Below are positions 1-6,604 of a stretch of DNA of 13,724 bases, piece after piece. This stretch comes from Chloroflexota bacterium. Lineage in GTDB: Bacteria > Chloroflexota > Anaerolineae > UBA1429. The position numbers and the translations under genes were made by a program. The stretch covers positions 1 through 13,724 of the forward strand of contig JAAZBY010000381.1 in the NCBI GenBank assembly GCA_012513595.1, written 5' to 3'. Numbering within the stretch: position 1 is the stretch's first letter; every line of letters starts with the position of its first letter. Below the pieces are notes generated by a model, which was given only the letters and a program-made list of their open reading frames with translations, made no database searches and was not told where the DNA came from.

Positions 1-1179
1 ATGGAAGCCGCCGGCGTCTACGTCCATATCCCGTTTTGCCGGGCAAAGTGCGTCTATTGCGACTTTTGCTCGTTCGCCGGTGCCGAGGCGCTGCAGGCCC
101 CCTACGTCGCCGCGCTCCTGGCCGAGCTCCGTGCGGCCGCGCCGCGCTGGCGGGCCGTCCCGTTTGACACGGCCTTCCTCGGCGGGGGCACCCCGACGAT
201 TCTCCCGGCCGACAGCCTGGTCGCCATCGTGGCGGACTGCCGGCGGCGCCTGGCCCTCCCCGCCGACGCCGAGATCACCGTCGAGGCCAACCCCGGCACG
301 GTGGACCTGGCCGGCCTCCGCGCCCTGCGCGCCGGCGGCGCCAACCGCCTGAGCCTGGGCGTCCAGAGCCTGGTCGGGGCCGAACTGGCCCTCCTGGGGC
401 GTGTCCACTCCGCCGAGGAGGCCGCTGCCGCGGTGGAACTGGCCCGCCGGGCCGGCTTCCGGAACATCAGCCTGGACCTGATGTACGGCCTGCCGCGGCA
501 GACGGTGCGCGTCTGGCGCCGCACGCTGGAGGGCGCCCTGGCCCTGGGGCCCGAGCACTTGTCCCTCTACGCCCTCACCGTCGAGGAGGGCACCCCCCTG
601 GCCGCCGCCATCGCCCGCGGCGCCCTGCCGCCCCCCGATGACGACGCGGCCGCCGATATGTACGAGGTCGCCGAGCGTACCCTGGCCGCGGCGGGCTATG
701 CCCACTATGAGATCTCCAACTGGGCGCGCCGCTCGCCCGACGACCCTGCCGAAAGCGACGGCCCCCCGCGCTTGGCCTGCCGGCACAACCTGAAATACTG
801 GCACAACGCCCGTTACCTGGGGCTCGGCCTGGCGGCCGCCTCCTACGACGGGCTGGCCCGCTACCGGAATATCGAGGACCCCCGCGAGTACATCCGCCGC
901 CTGGCGGCCGGGGAGAGCCCCGAGGCCGACCGCGAGGAGGTGGACCTGCCCACCCGCATCGGAGAGACGATGATGCTGGGGCTGCGGCTGACGGCCGGCG
1001 TCGGCCGCGAGGAGTTCCGGGCGCGCTACGGCCGCGCGCTGGAGGAGGTCTACGGCCCGGTCATCGCGCGCCTGGTGGACGATGGCCTGCTGGAGTCCGA
1101 CGCCCGCGGCATCCGGCTGACGCCCCGCGGCCGGCTGCTGGGCAACCGCGTCTTTGCCGAGTTCCTGCCGAGCGCGTAG
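1..1179 (+). CDS. hemW: Radical SAM heme chaperone HemW (HemN-like)
   Basis: The 392-residue protein has the HemW layout. An N-terminal radical SAM cluster motif CX3CX2C (Cys13, Cys17, Cys20, with a further Cys23) follows the typical VYVHIPFC opening. The glycine-rich SAM motif GGGTPT is at 61-66, EANPGT at 95-100, NRLSLGVQS at 115-123 and DLMYGLP at 159-165. A C-terminal HemN_C region (about 310-385) carries the usual E-x-MMLGLRL stretch. Family knowledge: HemW binds a 4Fe-4S cluster, SAM and heme, and is thought to deliver heme to respiratory enzymes; it is often mislabelled coproporphyrinogen III oxidase. True HemN has CX3CX2CXC, and the fourth cysteine here is one residue further on, as fits HemW. 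The ATG is the first base of the window, so upstream signals cannot be judged, but the protein opens where family members usually do. Length is normal (about 380). No partner gene is visible downstream; a long inverted repeat follows directly. Confidence 0.93.
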   Translation: MEAAGVYVHIPFCRAKCVYCDFCSFAGAEALQAPYVAALLAELRAAAPRWRAVPFDTAFLGGGTPTILPADSLVAIVADCRRRLALPADAEITVEANPGTVDLAGLRALRAGGANRLSLGVQSLVGAELALLGRVHSAEEAAAAVELARRAGFRNISLDLMYGLPRQTVRVWRRTLEGALALGPEHLSLYALTVEEGTPLAAAIARGALPPPDDDAAADMYEVAERTLAAAGYAHYEISNWARRSPDDPAESDGPPRLACRHNLKYWHNARYLGLGLAAASYDGLARYRNIEDPREYIRRLAAGESPEADREEVDLPTRIGETMMLGLRLTAGVGREEFRARYGRALEEVYGPVIARLVDDGLLESDARGIRLTPRGRLLGNRVFAEFLPSA

Positions 1180-1193
1180 AAGAGAAGAGGCAT

Positions 1194-1407
1194 TCACCAC
1201 TGAGACACAGAGAACACGGAGAAGGGAAGCCAGGAGAAGAAGGACAGGATTAACAGGATTGACAGGATTGGAAGAGGGATATAACCAGGGCACTACCAGT
1301 GCATCTGTCTTGTCTTCTCTTATAATCCTGTAAATCCTGTAAATCCTGTCCTTCTTCTCCCCTCCCTTCTTCTCTTCTCCGTGCCCTCTGTGTCTCAGTG
1401 GTGGTTT
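1194..1407. repeat. Long imperfect inverted repeat with tandem ACAGGATT units
   Basis: The left arm (about 1194-1280) and right arm (about 1311-1407) are reverse complements with few mismatches. The block CACTGAGACACAGAG at 1198-1212 matches the complement of 1386-1400, and GAGAAGAAGGACAGGATT at about 1234-1251 matches the complement at about 1341-1358. Each arm contains three head-to-tail units of about 9 bp (ACAGGATT plus one base). The loop between the arms is about 30-50 nt. A transcript would fold into a hairpin of about 80 bp, so the element may end or protect the hemW message. Its composition (A/G-rich on one strand, low GC) differs sharply from the GC-rich neighbours, which suggests an inserted mobile or dispersed repeat rather than degraded coding sequence. 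From memory, similar sequence is scattered through many environmental bacterial genomes and gives spurious peptides of the TTETQR type. Confidence 0.85.
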
Positions 1408-1426
1408 TCCCTCCCCCCCGGGCGGG

Positions 1427-1454
1427 TTGACAGAAGCGGGGCCGAGGGTACAAT
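1427..1454 (+). promoter_or_regulatory. Sigma-70-type promoter upstream of the phytoene synthase gene
   Basis: A perfect -35 TTGACA (1427-1432) and a -10 TACAAT (1449-1454, five of six consensus) are separated by 16 bases. Transcription would begin near 1461, leaving a leader of about 70 nt before the ATG at 1530. A Shine-Dalgarno GGAGG lies at 1514-1518, 11 bases before that ATG. The promoter starts about 20 bases after the long inverted repeat ends, so the downstream pair is probably transcribed separately from hemW. Confidence 0.7.
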
Positions 1455-1529
1455 CCCCTGTCAGGTACTGTAACGTGGCGTGGGCACCGGGGGGCTGGCT
1501 GTGTCCCGCGCATGGAGGCTGTTTGAACC

Positions 1530-2546
1530 ATGGGCGTCGGCACACCGTCGTGGGAAGAGACCCTGCTCTGTTGGGCACGCCAGGGGCTCGAGGCAGATCC
1601 GCACCCGCCGGGTGGCGGCCAGCCTGCGGAGCGCCCGGCGCGCCCCGACGCCTGGTACGAGCCGGCCCTCCTCCGCCGCGCCTACGCCTATTGCGAGGCG
1701 ATCACCCGGCTCCATTCCCGCACCTTTGCCATGGCCTCGGGCCTCCTGCCCCGCGCCAAGCGCCGCGCCGTCCGCGCCCTGTACGCCTTTTGCCGCATCT
1801 CTGACGACCTGGTGGACCGCCCCGACGCCGACCCGCACGCCGCCCTCGCCGCATGGCGGGCCCGCGCCGTCGCCCCGCGCCCCCCGGCCGACGACCTGGT
1901 GGCCGTGGCCTGGGCCGATACCCGCCGGCGCTACGGCATCCCCATCGGGTACGCGCTGCAGCTCCTCGAGGGGGTCTCACGCGACCTGGTGCATTCCCGC
2001 TACGCCACCTTTGACGAGCTGGCCGGCTACTGCTACGGCGTGGCCTCGACCGTGGGGCTGATGACGATGCACATCATCGGCTACGCCGGCGCCGCGGCCT
2101 TCCCCTACGCCGTCAAGCTCGGCGTGGCGTTGCAGCTCACCAACATCCTGCGTGACGTCGGTGAGGACTGGGAGGCGGGCCGCGTCTACCTGCCCCAGGG
2201 TGAGCTGCGCGCCCACGGCCTCAGCGAGGCCGACCTGGCCGCCGGCCGCGTGGACGGTCGCTGGCGGGCCCTGCTGGCCGAGCAGATCGCCCGGGCGCGG
2301 CGCCTGTACGCCGAGGCGCTGCCCGGCGTCGACCTCCTGCACCGCGACGGACGCTTTGCCATTGCCGCCGCGGCCGAGCTCTACCGCGGCATTCTCGACG
2401 ATATCGAGGCCGCCGGCGGGGACGTCTTCCGCCGGCGCGCCCATCTGACCGGCCTGGGCAAGCTGCGCCGCCTGCCGGGCATCTGGTGGCGCGCCATGGT
2501 GCGCGGCTACCGCCATGACGCCGCGGCGCCCGCCGCCTCGGCCTGA
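1530..2546 (+). CDS. Squalene/phytoene synthase family protein (CrtB-like)
   Basis: This 338-residue protein belongs to the trans-isoprenyl head-to-head condensing enzymes. Both Mg-diphosphate-binding aspartate motifs are intact: D92-D-L-V-D96 after the YAFCR block (85-89), and D209-V-G-E-D213 within LTNILRDVGED. The substrate-pocket SRTF (63-66), the RYxTFDELxxYCYGVASTVGLM block (157-178) and GRVYLP (217-222) are also typical. Family knowledge: such enzymes join two GGPP to phytoene or two FPP to squalene (or its alcohol precursor); sequence inspection does not separate these. The first 40 residues are poorly conserved and Pro-rich, but the ATG at 1530 has a GGAGG and a strong promoter. It is followed after 47 nt by an FAD oxidoreductase gene with its own strong ribosome binding site, so the two are probably co-transcribed. 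Family assignment is secure; CrtB versus HpnC/HpnD-like is not. Confidence 0.9.
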   Translation: MGVGTPSWEETLLCWARQGLEADPHPPGGGQPAERPARPDAWYEPALLRRAYAYCEAITRLHSRTFAMASGLLPRAKRRAVRALYAFCRISDDLVDRPDADPHAALAAWRARAVAPRPPADDLVAVAWADTRRRYGIPIGYALQLLEGVSRDLVHSRYATFDELAGYCYGVASTVGLMTMHIIGYAGAAAFPYAVKLGVALQLTNILRDVGEDWEAGRVYLPQGELRAHGLSEADLAAGRVDGRWRALLAEQIARARRLYAEALPGVDLLHRDGRFAIAAAAELYRGILDDIEAAGGDVFRRRAHLTGLGKLRRLPGIWWRAMVRGYRHDAAAPAASA

Positions 2547-2593
2547 CCGTCATCCCACCCCCACCCACGGCCCGCAGGCCGAGGAGGAACCCC

Positions 2594-3894
2594 GTGAGCA
2601 AGCATATCGCCATCATCGGCGGAGGAATCACCGGCCTGAGCGCCGCCGACACCCTCTCGCAGGCCGGCCACTCCGTCACCGTGTATGAGGAAGAGCCTAC
2701 CCTCGGCGGCCTGGCCGGTTCGTTCGCGGTGAACGGCGCCCAGTTGGAGAGGTTCTACCACCACCTCTTCACCTCCGACCTGTACATGTCGGCCCTCATC
2801 GAGCGCCTGGGCCTGGGCGGCCGGCTCGAGTGGCTGCCCACCACCAACTCGTACTATGCCGGGCGCGTCTACCGCCTCAGCACCCCGCTGGACCTGTTGC
2901 GCTTCACGCGCGTCTCCCTGTGGGACCGGTTACGCCTGGGGATCATGACCCTGCGCACCCACACCGTGCGCGACTGGCACCCCCTGGAGGAGCTCACCGC
3001 CCGGGAGTGGCTGGTCTCTATGGCCGGTGAGCACGTCTACGCCGCCGTGTGGGAGCCGCTCCTGCGCGGCAAGTTCGGCCGCTATGCCGACGACATCTCG
3101 GCCGTGTGGATCTGGAACAAGCTCAAGCTGCGCGGCGGCTCGCGCGGGGGCAAGCAGGAGGAGCGGCTGGGCTACCTCCGCGGGGGCTTTGGCCAGGTGC
3201 TGACGGCCTGGGAGGCGGCCCTGCGCGGCGCGGGCGTCGCGTTCCGCCTGGCCACGCCGGCGCGCGAGGTGCGCATCGCCGGCGGGCGCGCCACGGGCGT
3301 GGTCGACGATGCCGGCTTACCCCCTACGACGCGGTGCTGGCCACCACGGCGCCAACGCTCCTGGCCCGCCTGGCGCCCGACCTGCCCGCCGACTATCGCC
3401 AGCGGCTGGAGCGCATCGAGTACCTGGCCAACGTCTGCCTGGTCATGGAGGTCGACCGAGCGCTGTCTGACACGTACTGGCTCAACGTCGGTGACCCGTC
3501 CATCCCCTTTACCGGCGTCATCGAGCACACCAACATGCAGCGCCGCGAGGACTATGGCGGGGCGCGGCTGGTGTACCTCTCCCGCTACCTGGACGCGGCC
3601 GACCCCTATTACCGCATGACGGCCGACGAACTGCTGGACGCCTACCTGCCGCACCTGGCGGGGATGTACCCGGGGTTCACGCGGCAGTGGGTGCCGCGGG
3701 TGTGGGCCTGGCGGGCGCGCTACACGCAGCCGGTGATCACCCGGCGCTACTCGGCCCTCAAGCCGCCCTACCGCACCCCGGCGGAGGGGCTATGGCTCGG
3801 CTGCATGGCCCAGGTCTACCCGGAAGACCGCGGCATGAACTATGCCGTCGCCTCCGGGAAGGACGTGGCGCGCGAGATGGTGGCGGGGGAGTAG
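2594..3894 (+). pseudogene. NAD(P)/FAD-dependent oxidoreductase (amine-oxidase superfamily), split by a frameshift
   Basis: The GTG start at 2594 has GAGGAGG six bases upstream (2581-2587). The N-terminal part has a Rossmann dinucleotide motif GGGITGLSAA (9-18), an acidic residue at the end of the second strand (about E32) and GGLAGSF (38-44), as in flavin amine oxidases, phytoene desaturases and protoporphyrinogen oxidases. Frame 2 stays family-like to about residue 242 (codon 3317-3319), then becomes an unrelated Arg/Pro/Trp-rich tail ending at 3619. The proper continuation (YDAVLATTAP, then AQVYPEDRGMNYAV near the end) is in frame 1 from 3325 to 3894. The break lies at five C (3320-3324); one extra C, or a -1 slip there, restores a continuous 433-residue protein. 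Downstream residues look fully conserved, so the defect is recent or a base-calling error. The substrate is unknown. Its position suggests an isoprenoid, though this subfamily also occurs in polysaccharide clusters. Confidence 0.82.
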
Positions 3895-3900
3895 GGGCGC

Positions 3901-4452
3901 CTAGGGATGGTAGACATAATCCCGCGGCGCGTCGGCCAGCAGCGGGTGGCGCCGGTCGCGGTCCGATAGGAGCGGGTCGCTCAGCGGCCAGGCCACGCCG
4001 ATGGCCGGGTCGTCCCCGGCGATGCCCCGCTCGTCGGCCGGCGCATAGTATGAGGTGACCTTGTAGACGAAATCGGCCACAACACTGGTCACGCAGAACC
4101 CGTGCGCATAGCCCACCGGAATGTACAGCATGCGGCGGTTCTCGGCCGACAGGGTGACCCCCACCCAGCGGCCAAAGGTCGGCGAGCCCCAGCGGACGTC
4201 GACGGCCACGTCAAAGACCTCCCCGCTGACGGCGCGCACCAGTTTGGCCTGCCCGGGGGCGGCCTGGTAGTGCAGGCCGCGCAGCGTCCCGTAGGATGAG
4301 CGGGAATGGTTATCCTGGACGAAATCGTCGTGGATGCCCAGGGCGGCAAAGGTGCGGCGGTTCCAGGACTCCATAAAGAAGCCGCGGCGGTCTTCAAAGA
4401 CCTTGGGCTCGATGATGCGGACGCCGGGCAGGTCGGTCTCGATCACGCGCAT
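3901..4452 (-). CDS. rfbC: dTDP-4-dehydrorhamnose 3,5-epimerase
   Basis: This is a 183-residue RmlC/RfbC cupin. The family blocks are in order: EPKVFEDRRGFFMESW (15-30), FVQDNHSRSSYGTLRGLHYQ (44-63) with the catalytic His61, KLVRAVSGEVFDVAVDVR (70-87) with Lys70, SPTFGRWVGVTLSAENRR (90-107), IPVGYAHGF (111-119) and the catalytic-type Tyr130 in FVYKVT. The enzyme epimerises C3 and C5 of dTDP-4-keto-6-deoxyglucose on the way to dTDP-L-rhamnose for envelope glycans. Length matches the family (about 180-185). The frame stays open to a GTG at 4509, but the ATG at 4452 opens with the family-typical MRVIETDLPGV, has a GAGGT nine bases upstream and a well-placed promoter, so it was chosen. Its partners rfbA, rfbB and rfbD are not in the window. 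Its stop codon is six bases from that of the convergent oxidoreductase. Confidence 0.93.
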   Translation of the reverse strand: MRVIETDLPGVRIIEPKVFEDRRGFFMESWNRRTFAALGIHDDFVQDNHSRSSYGTLRGLHYQAAPGQAKLVRAVSGEVFDVAVDVRWGSPTFGRWVGVTLSAENRRMLYIPVGYAHGFCVTSVVADFVYKVTSYYAPADERGIAGDDPAIGVAWPLSDPLLSDRDRRHPLLADAPRDYVYHP

Positions 4453-4548
4453 GAGTACAGTACCTCGCTGGTAGTTGGTGGCCGATGCAGTCTGCGGCCG
4501 GGCGCACACGCCCCGCGCGCCGGCCGCCCCCGGCCCTCCCTCCCCCGC

Positions 4549-4577
4549 ACTCTAGGCCATCCCGGCCCCCTCGTCAA
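4549..4577 (-). promoter_or_regulatory. Probable promoter of rfbC
   Basis: On the minus strand TTGACG (4572-4577, five of six) and TAGAGT (4549-4554, four of six) are spaced by 17 bases. Transcription would begin near 4542, about 90 nt before the rfbC ATG at 4452. It lies back to back with the candidate promoter of the MFS gene, so both divergent genes could share control. No obvious operator palindrome was seen. Confidence 0.5.
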
Positions 4578-4589
4578 CGCTGCCCCCTT

Positions 4590-4618
4590 TTGCCGGCCCC
4601 GCCCGATCCGGCTAGAAT
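4590..4618 (+). promoter_or_regulatory. Candidate promoter of the MFS transporter gene
   Basis: TTGCCG (4590-4595) and TAGAAT (4613-4618, five of six) are separated by 17 bases. A start near 4625 would leave a leader of about 40 nt before the TTG at 4665. The -35 is weak (four of six), so this is a moderate call supported mainly by the -10 and the position. Confidence 0.4.
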
Positions 4619-4664
4619 CAGTCCGACTTTCCGCCGGCCGTACTTAACCAGAGGGATCGCCGCT

Positions 4665-5969
4665 TTGACCCGAGCCAGATCGTTGCGGGGCCTGTGGGGC
4701 TACTTGGTCCAGCGTGCCCGCCAATCCGCGTTCATTAGCCCACACACCCAGGAAGACCGCAACGTCCGCGCCCTGTACCTGAACACGGCCATGGTCGGCG
4801 TGGCCACCGGGGGGATCGGGTCGTTCCTGCCCGTCTTCCTGGCCCGCCTGGGCGCCTCGTCGACCCTGATGGGCTGGTTCAACTCCCTCCCCTCGCTCTT
4901 GCTCGTCTTCCTGCTCATCCCCGGCGCCGTGGTCGCCGAGCGCAGCGCCGACCAGGTGGCCGTCCGCGTCAAGTATGCGCGCATTTTGCGTTCGTTCTAT
5001 CTGGTGTGCGGGCTGTTGCCCTTTGTCATCCCGGCCCAATGGCTGCCAGTGGTGTTGGTGGCCGTCTGGGCGGCGACGGTCTTCCCCGAGGCGGTGGCCC
5101 AGCCGGCCTGGACGGCGGTGCTGGCCCGCGCCGTCAGCCCGCGGCGCCGCGCCTCGGTGAACTCGGTGCGCTGGGCGCTCCTGGCCATCGTCTCGGCCGC
5201 CTCGAGCGCCTTCTTTGGCTGGATGCTGGACCGGGTCGCCTTCCCCTTCAACTACCAGGCGGTGTTCATCATCTCCTGGGCGCTCTCCTTCGCCGACCCC
5301 TACTTTTTCAACTTTATCAAGCTGGAGCCGCAGCCCGGCGACGGGGTGCCGCCGCTGCGGGCCAAGGGGCCGCGCCGCTCGCCCTTTCGCCGGCTGGCCG
5401 ACTATGTGCGGCCGGCGCTCCAGCACAAGCCGTTCGTGATCTATCTGCTGGCCACCATCGGCTACCGGCTGGCCCTGAACATGCCCGCGCCCCTCTTTAG
5501 CCTCTTCTGGGTGAACGAGCTCAAGGCGCCCGACACCCTCATCGGCCTGCGCGGCACCGTGGGCAACGGCGTGCTGGTGTTCGGCTACCTGCTGTGGGGG
5601 CGGCTGGCCAACCGCATCGGGCACCGCCAGGTGCTGATCATCTCGGCCAGCGGGCTGGCGCTCTACCCGATCGCCACGGCCCTGGCGCCCTCGGCGATCT
5701 GGCTGCTGCCCGTGGCGATCATCTGGGGCCTGACGGTAGCGGGCGTCGACGTGGGTTTGTTCGACATGGCCCTGGCCTCCTGCCCGTCGGAGCGGCAGCC
5801 GCTGTTCGGGGCGCTGTGGAGCATGGTGGCGCGGGTGGGCATGTTCGCCGGGCCGCTGATCGGCGCGGAGCTCTCGGCGCGCACCTCGCTGGCGACGGCG
5901 CTCCTGGTAGGTGGCGTGGCCCAGCTGGTGGCGGTGGCCGGCTTTTTCGCCCTCCCGGCCGAGGACTGA
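4665..5969 (+). CDS. MFS transporter of unknown substrate
   Basis: This integral membrane protein (434 residues from the TTG) has about 12 hydrophobic segments in two halves joined by a basic cytoplasmic loop (RAKGPRRSPFRRL). The first segment starts around residue 36 (ALYLNTAMVGVATGG). In the second half GRLANRIGHRQVLI is a copy of the MFS loop motif G-x-L-x-D/N-R-x-G-R/H-R. Charged and polar residues are concentrated in the loops. The frame is open back to 4485, but that extension is Pro/Arg-rich, overlaps the rfbC leader and looks non-coding. The TTG at 4665 is preceded by GAGGG (4651-4655) at nine bases and lies just before the conserved region. The next ATG (4792) would fall inside the first membrane segment. 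MFS membership is clear, but nothing points to drug, sugar or metabolite as substrate. The gene is divergent from rfbC and followed by a repeat-rich spacer. Confidence 0.85.
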   Translation: MTRARSLRGLWGYLVQRARQSAFISPHTQEDRNVRALYLNTAMVGVATGGIGSFLPVFLARLGASSTLMGWFNSLPSLLLVFLLIPGAVVAERSADQVAVRVKYARILRSFYLVCGLLPFVIPAQWLPVVLVAVWAATVFPEAVAQPAWTAVLARAVSPRRRASVNSVRWALLAIVSAASSAFFGWMLDRVAFPFNYQAVFIISWALSFADPYFFNFIKLEPQPGDGVPPLRAKGPRRSPFRRLADYVRPALQHKPFVIYLLATIGYRLALNMPAPLFSLFWVNELKAPDTLIGLRGTVGNGVLVFGYLLWGRLANRIGHRQVLIISASGLALYPIATALAPSAIWLLPVAIIWGLTVAGVDVGLFDMALASCPSERQPLFGALWSMVARVGMFAGPLIGAELSARTSLATALLVGGVAQLVAVAGFFALPAED

Positions 5970-6023
5970 GGGCAGGGCGGGGGGGGGGGCAGGCCGTAGG
6001 GGCCCGGCCTCGAGAACAGATCG

Positions 6024-6067
6024 GCGGGGCTCCCCCCGTTCGGGGGGCAGGCAAGACCCCGCCCTAC
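6024..6067. repeat. Repeat module A, copy 1 (nested hairpin)
   Basis: These 44 bases are identical to 13542-13585. The element can fold as an outer stem GCGGGG/CCCCGC around an inner hairpin CCCCCC-GTTC-GGGGGG. It ends in CCCCGCCCTAC. The perfect identity of two copies 7.5 kb apart and the palindromic design fit a REP/BIME-like dispersed element. Confidence 0.8.
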
Positions 6068-6078
6068 CAGTAACGCCC

Positions 6079-6140
6079 GCCAAAGCCGGCTTGCGGAGCG
6101 TGCTGGCGGCCGACTCCGTCACGACCCCCGGGGTCTGCCG
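6079..6140. repeat. Repeat module B, copy 1
   Basis: These 62 bases align without gaps to 13235-13296 with 56 identities. The shared core AGCGTGCTGGCGG is followed by the near-palindrome CGACCCCCGGGGTCTG. The last nine bases run into the first unit of the 21-bp tandem array. A related 16-base partner, CGGGACCCCGGGGGTC (module C), lies at 6259-6274 and recurs at 13309-13324. Confidence 0.75.
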
Positions 6141-6257
6141 CGCCGTCTTCGCGGTCTGCCGCGCCGTCTTCGCGGTCTGCCGCGCCGTCTTCGCGGTCTG
6201 CCGCGCCGTCTTCGCGGTCTGCCGCGCCGTCTTCGCGGTCTGCCGCGCCGTCTTCGC
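6132..6257. repeat. Six perfect tandem copies of a 21-bp unit
   Basis: The unit begins GGTCTGCCGCGCCGTCTTCG and ends in C. It is repeated six times with no mismatch, at 6132, 6153, 6174, 6195, 6216 and 6237. At the matching place in the second repeat cluster (13287-13307) there is a single diverged unit between the same flanking modules B and C, so this array looks like a local expansion of one unit. Because 21 is a multiple of three, every frame reads as a seven-residue repeat (for example VCRAVFA), but no start, ribosome site or family supports translation. Confidence 0.95.
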
Positions 6258-6323
6258 TCGGGACCCCGGGGGTCTGAGGACGGCGGACCTGGCGGAGAGG
6301 GCCGAGGGGGCTCCCGCCTTCTA

Positions 6324-6370
6324 GACCTCGGGGGTCCCGAGCCCGTCTGCGGGCCAAGACCCCCGAGGTC
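6324..6370. repeat. Perfect 13-bp inverted repeat
   Basis: GACCTCGGGGGTC (6324-6336) and its exact complement GACCCCCGAGGTC (6358-6370) enclose a 21-nt loop. No T-run follows on either strand, so it is not a canonical intrinsic terminator. It still sits where transcripts of the convergent MFS and oppF genes would meet. The arm resembles module C (GGGACCCCGGGGGTC), which suggests the same repeat family. Confidence 0.75.
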
Positions 6371-6432
6371 ATGCGCCACGCCCGGCGGCGCTGTCGGACC
6401 GGCCTAGGGTCTTACCGCGCGGCTTCGCGGTC

Positions 6433-6465
6433 CGCCGCGCCGGAGCGGCGCTGGGGCGCCGCACT
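6433..6465. repeat. Repeat module D, copy 1
   Basis: These 33 bases are identical to 13472-13504. They read CGCCGCGCCGGAGCGGCGCT and then GGGGCGCCGCACT. The internal GCCGC/GCGGC and GGCGCC symmetry lets them fold. They are preceded in both clusters by an AGGGTCT-containing stretch (6407-6413 and 13465-13471). Confidence 0.8.
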
Positions 6466-6470
6466 CCATA

Positions 6471-6602
6471 TCGGCCCGCGTGCGCCTCGTTTTCATGCCT
6501 GCCGGTGTGCGGCCCGGCGCACATGACGACTCCACATCGGCCCGCCGCGCGCCCCGTTTTCATGCCTGCCGGTGTGCGCCGCGGCGCGCGTGGCGACCCC
6601 CC
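6471..6602. repeat. Tandem duplication of about 66-67 bp
   Basis: Two adjacent copies start with TCGGCCCGC at 6471 and 6537. Each contains the 24 identical bases that begin CGTTTTCATGCCTGCCGGTG, at 6488-6511 and 6555-6578. Each is followed by a GC palindrome; the second has a perfect 12-base palindrome GCGCCGCGGCGC at 6576-6587. The block directly follows the 3' end of oppF on the minus strand. Confidence 0.75.
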
Positions 6603-6604
6603 CC

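Larger units (their letters stand above)
5970..6604. other. Non-coding repeat-rich spacer (cluster R1)
   Basis: This 635-base stretch between the convergent MFS and oppF genes holds no credible gene. Open frames here are long only because stop codons are rare in such GC-rich sequence, and they translate to Arg/Pro-rich or strictly repetitive strings. It starts with a run of 11 G (5979-5989), then holds the repeat modules listed separately. Most recur in a second cluster at 13235-13585 on the other side of the ABC operon. No T-tract terminator was found, although several strong hairpins could act in transcript ending for either flanking gene. Confidence 0.8.

Noticed and set aside
1250..1543. 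A 97-codon minus-strand open frame over the long inverted repeat (contains KTTTETQRARRREE).
   Set aside because: It is a translation of the repeat itself and overlaps the promoter and start of the phytoene synthase gene. Strings of this kind are a familiar artefact of this repeat class.
3049..3894. A separate gene starting at 3049 in frame 1.
   Set aside because: Its first 90 codons are out-of-frame sequence of the upstream half of the oxidoreductase; only the part after about 3316 is family-like, so it is the second half of one frameshifted gene.
4485..4664. N-terminal extension of the MFS protein from an ATG at 4485.
   Set aside because: The 60 extra residues are Pro/Arg-rich and non-conserved in appearance, and they overlap the rfbC promoter and leader. 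The TTG at 4665 has a ribosome site at a good distance.
6132..6257. Possible CRISPR array.
   Set aside because: The units are head to tail with no spacers between them, and no cas genes are present.
5911..6324. A plus-strand open frame encoding six VCRAVFA repeats, which could suggest a repeat protein.
   Set aside because: The period is the 21-bp DNA repeat, and the frame overlaps the end of the MFS gene out of phase. It has no ribosome site, and the same DNA element occurs in another non-coding spacer.
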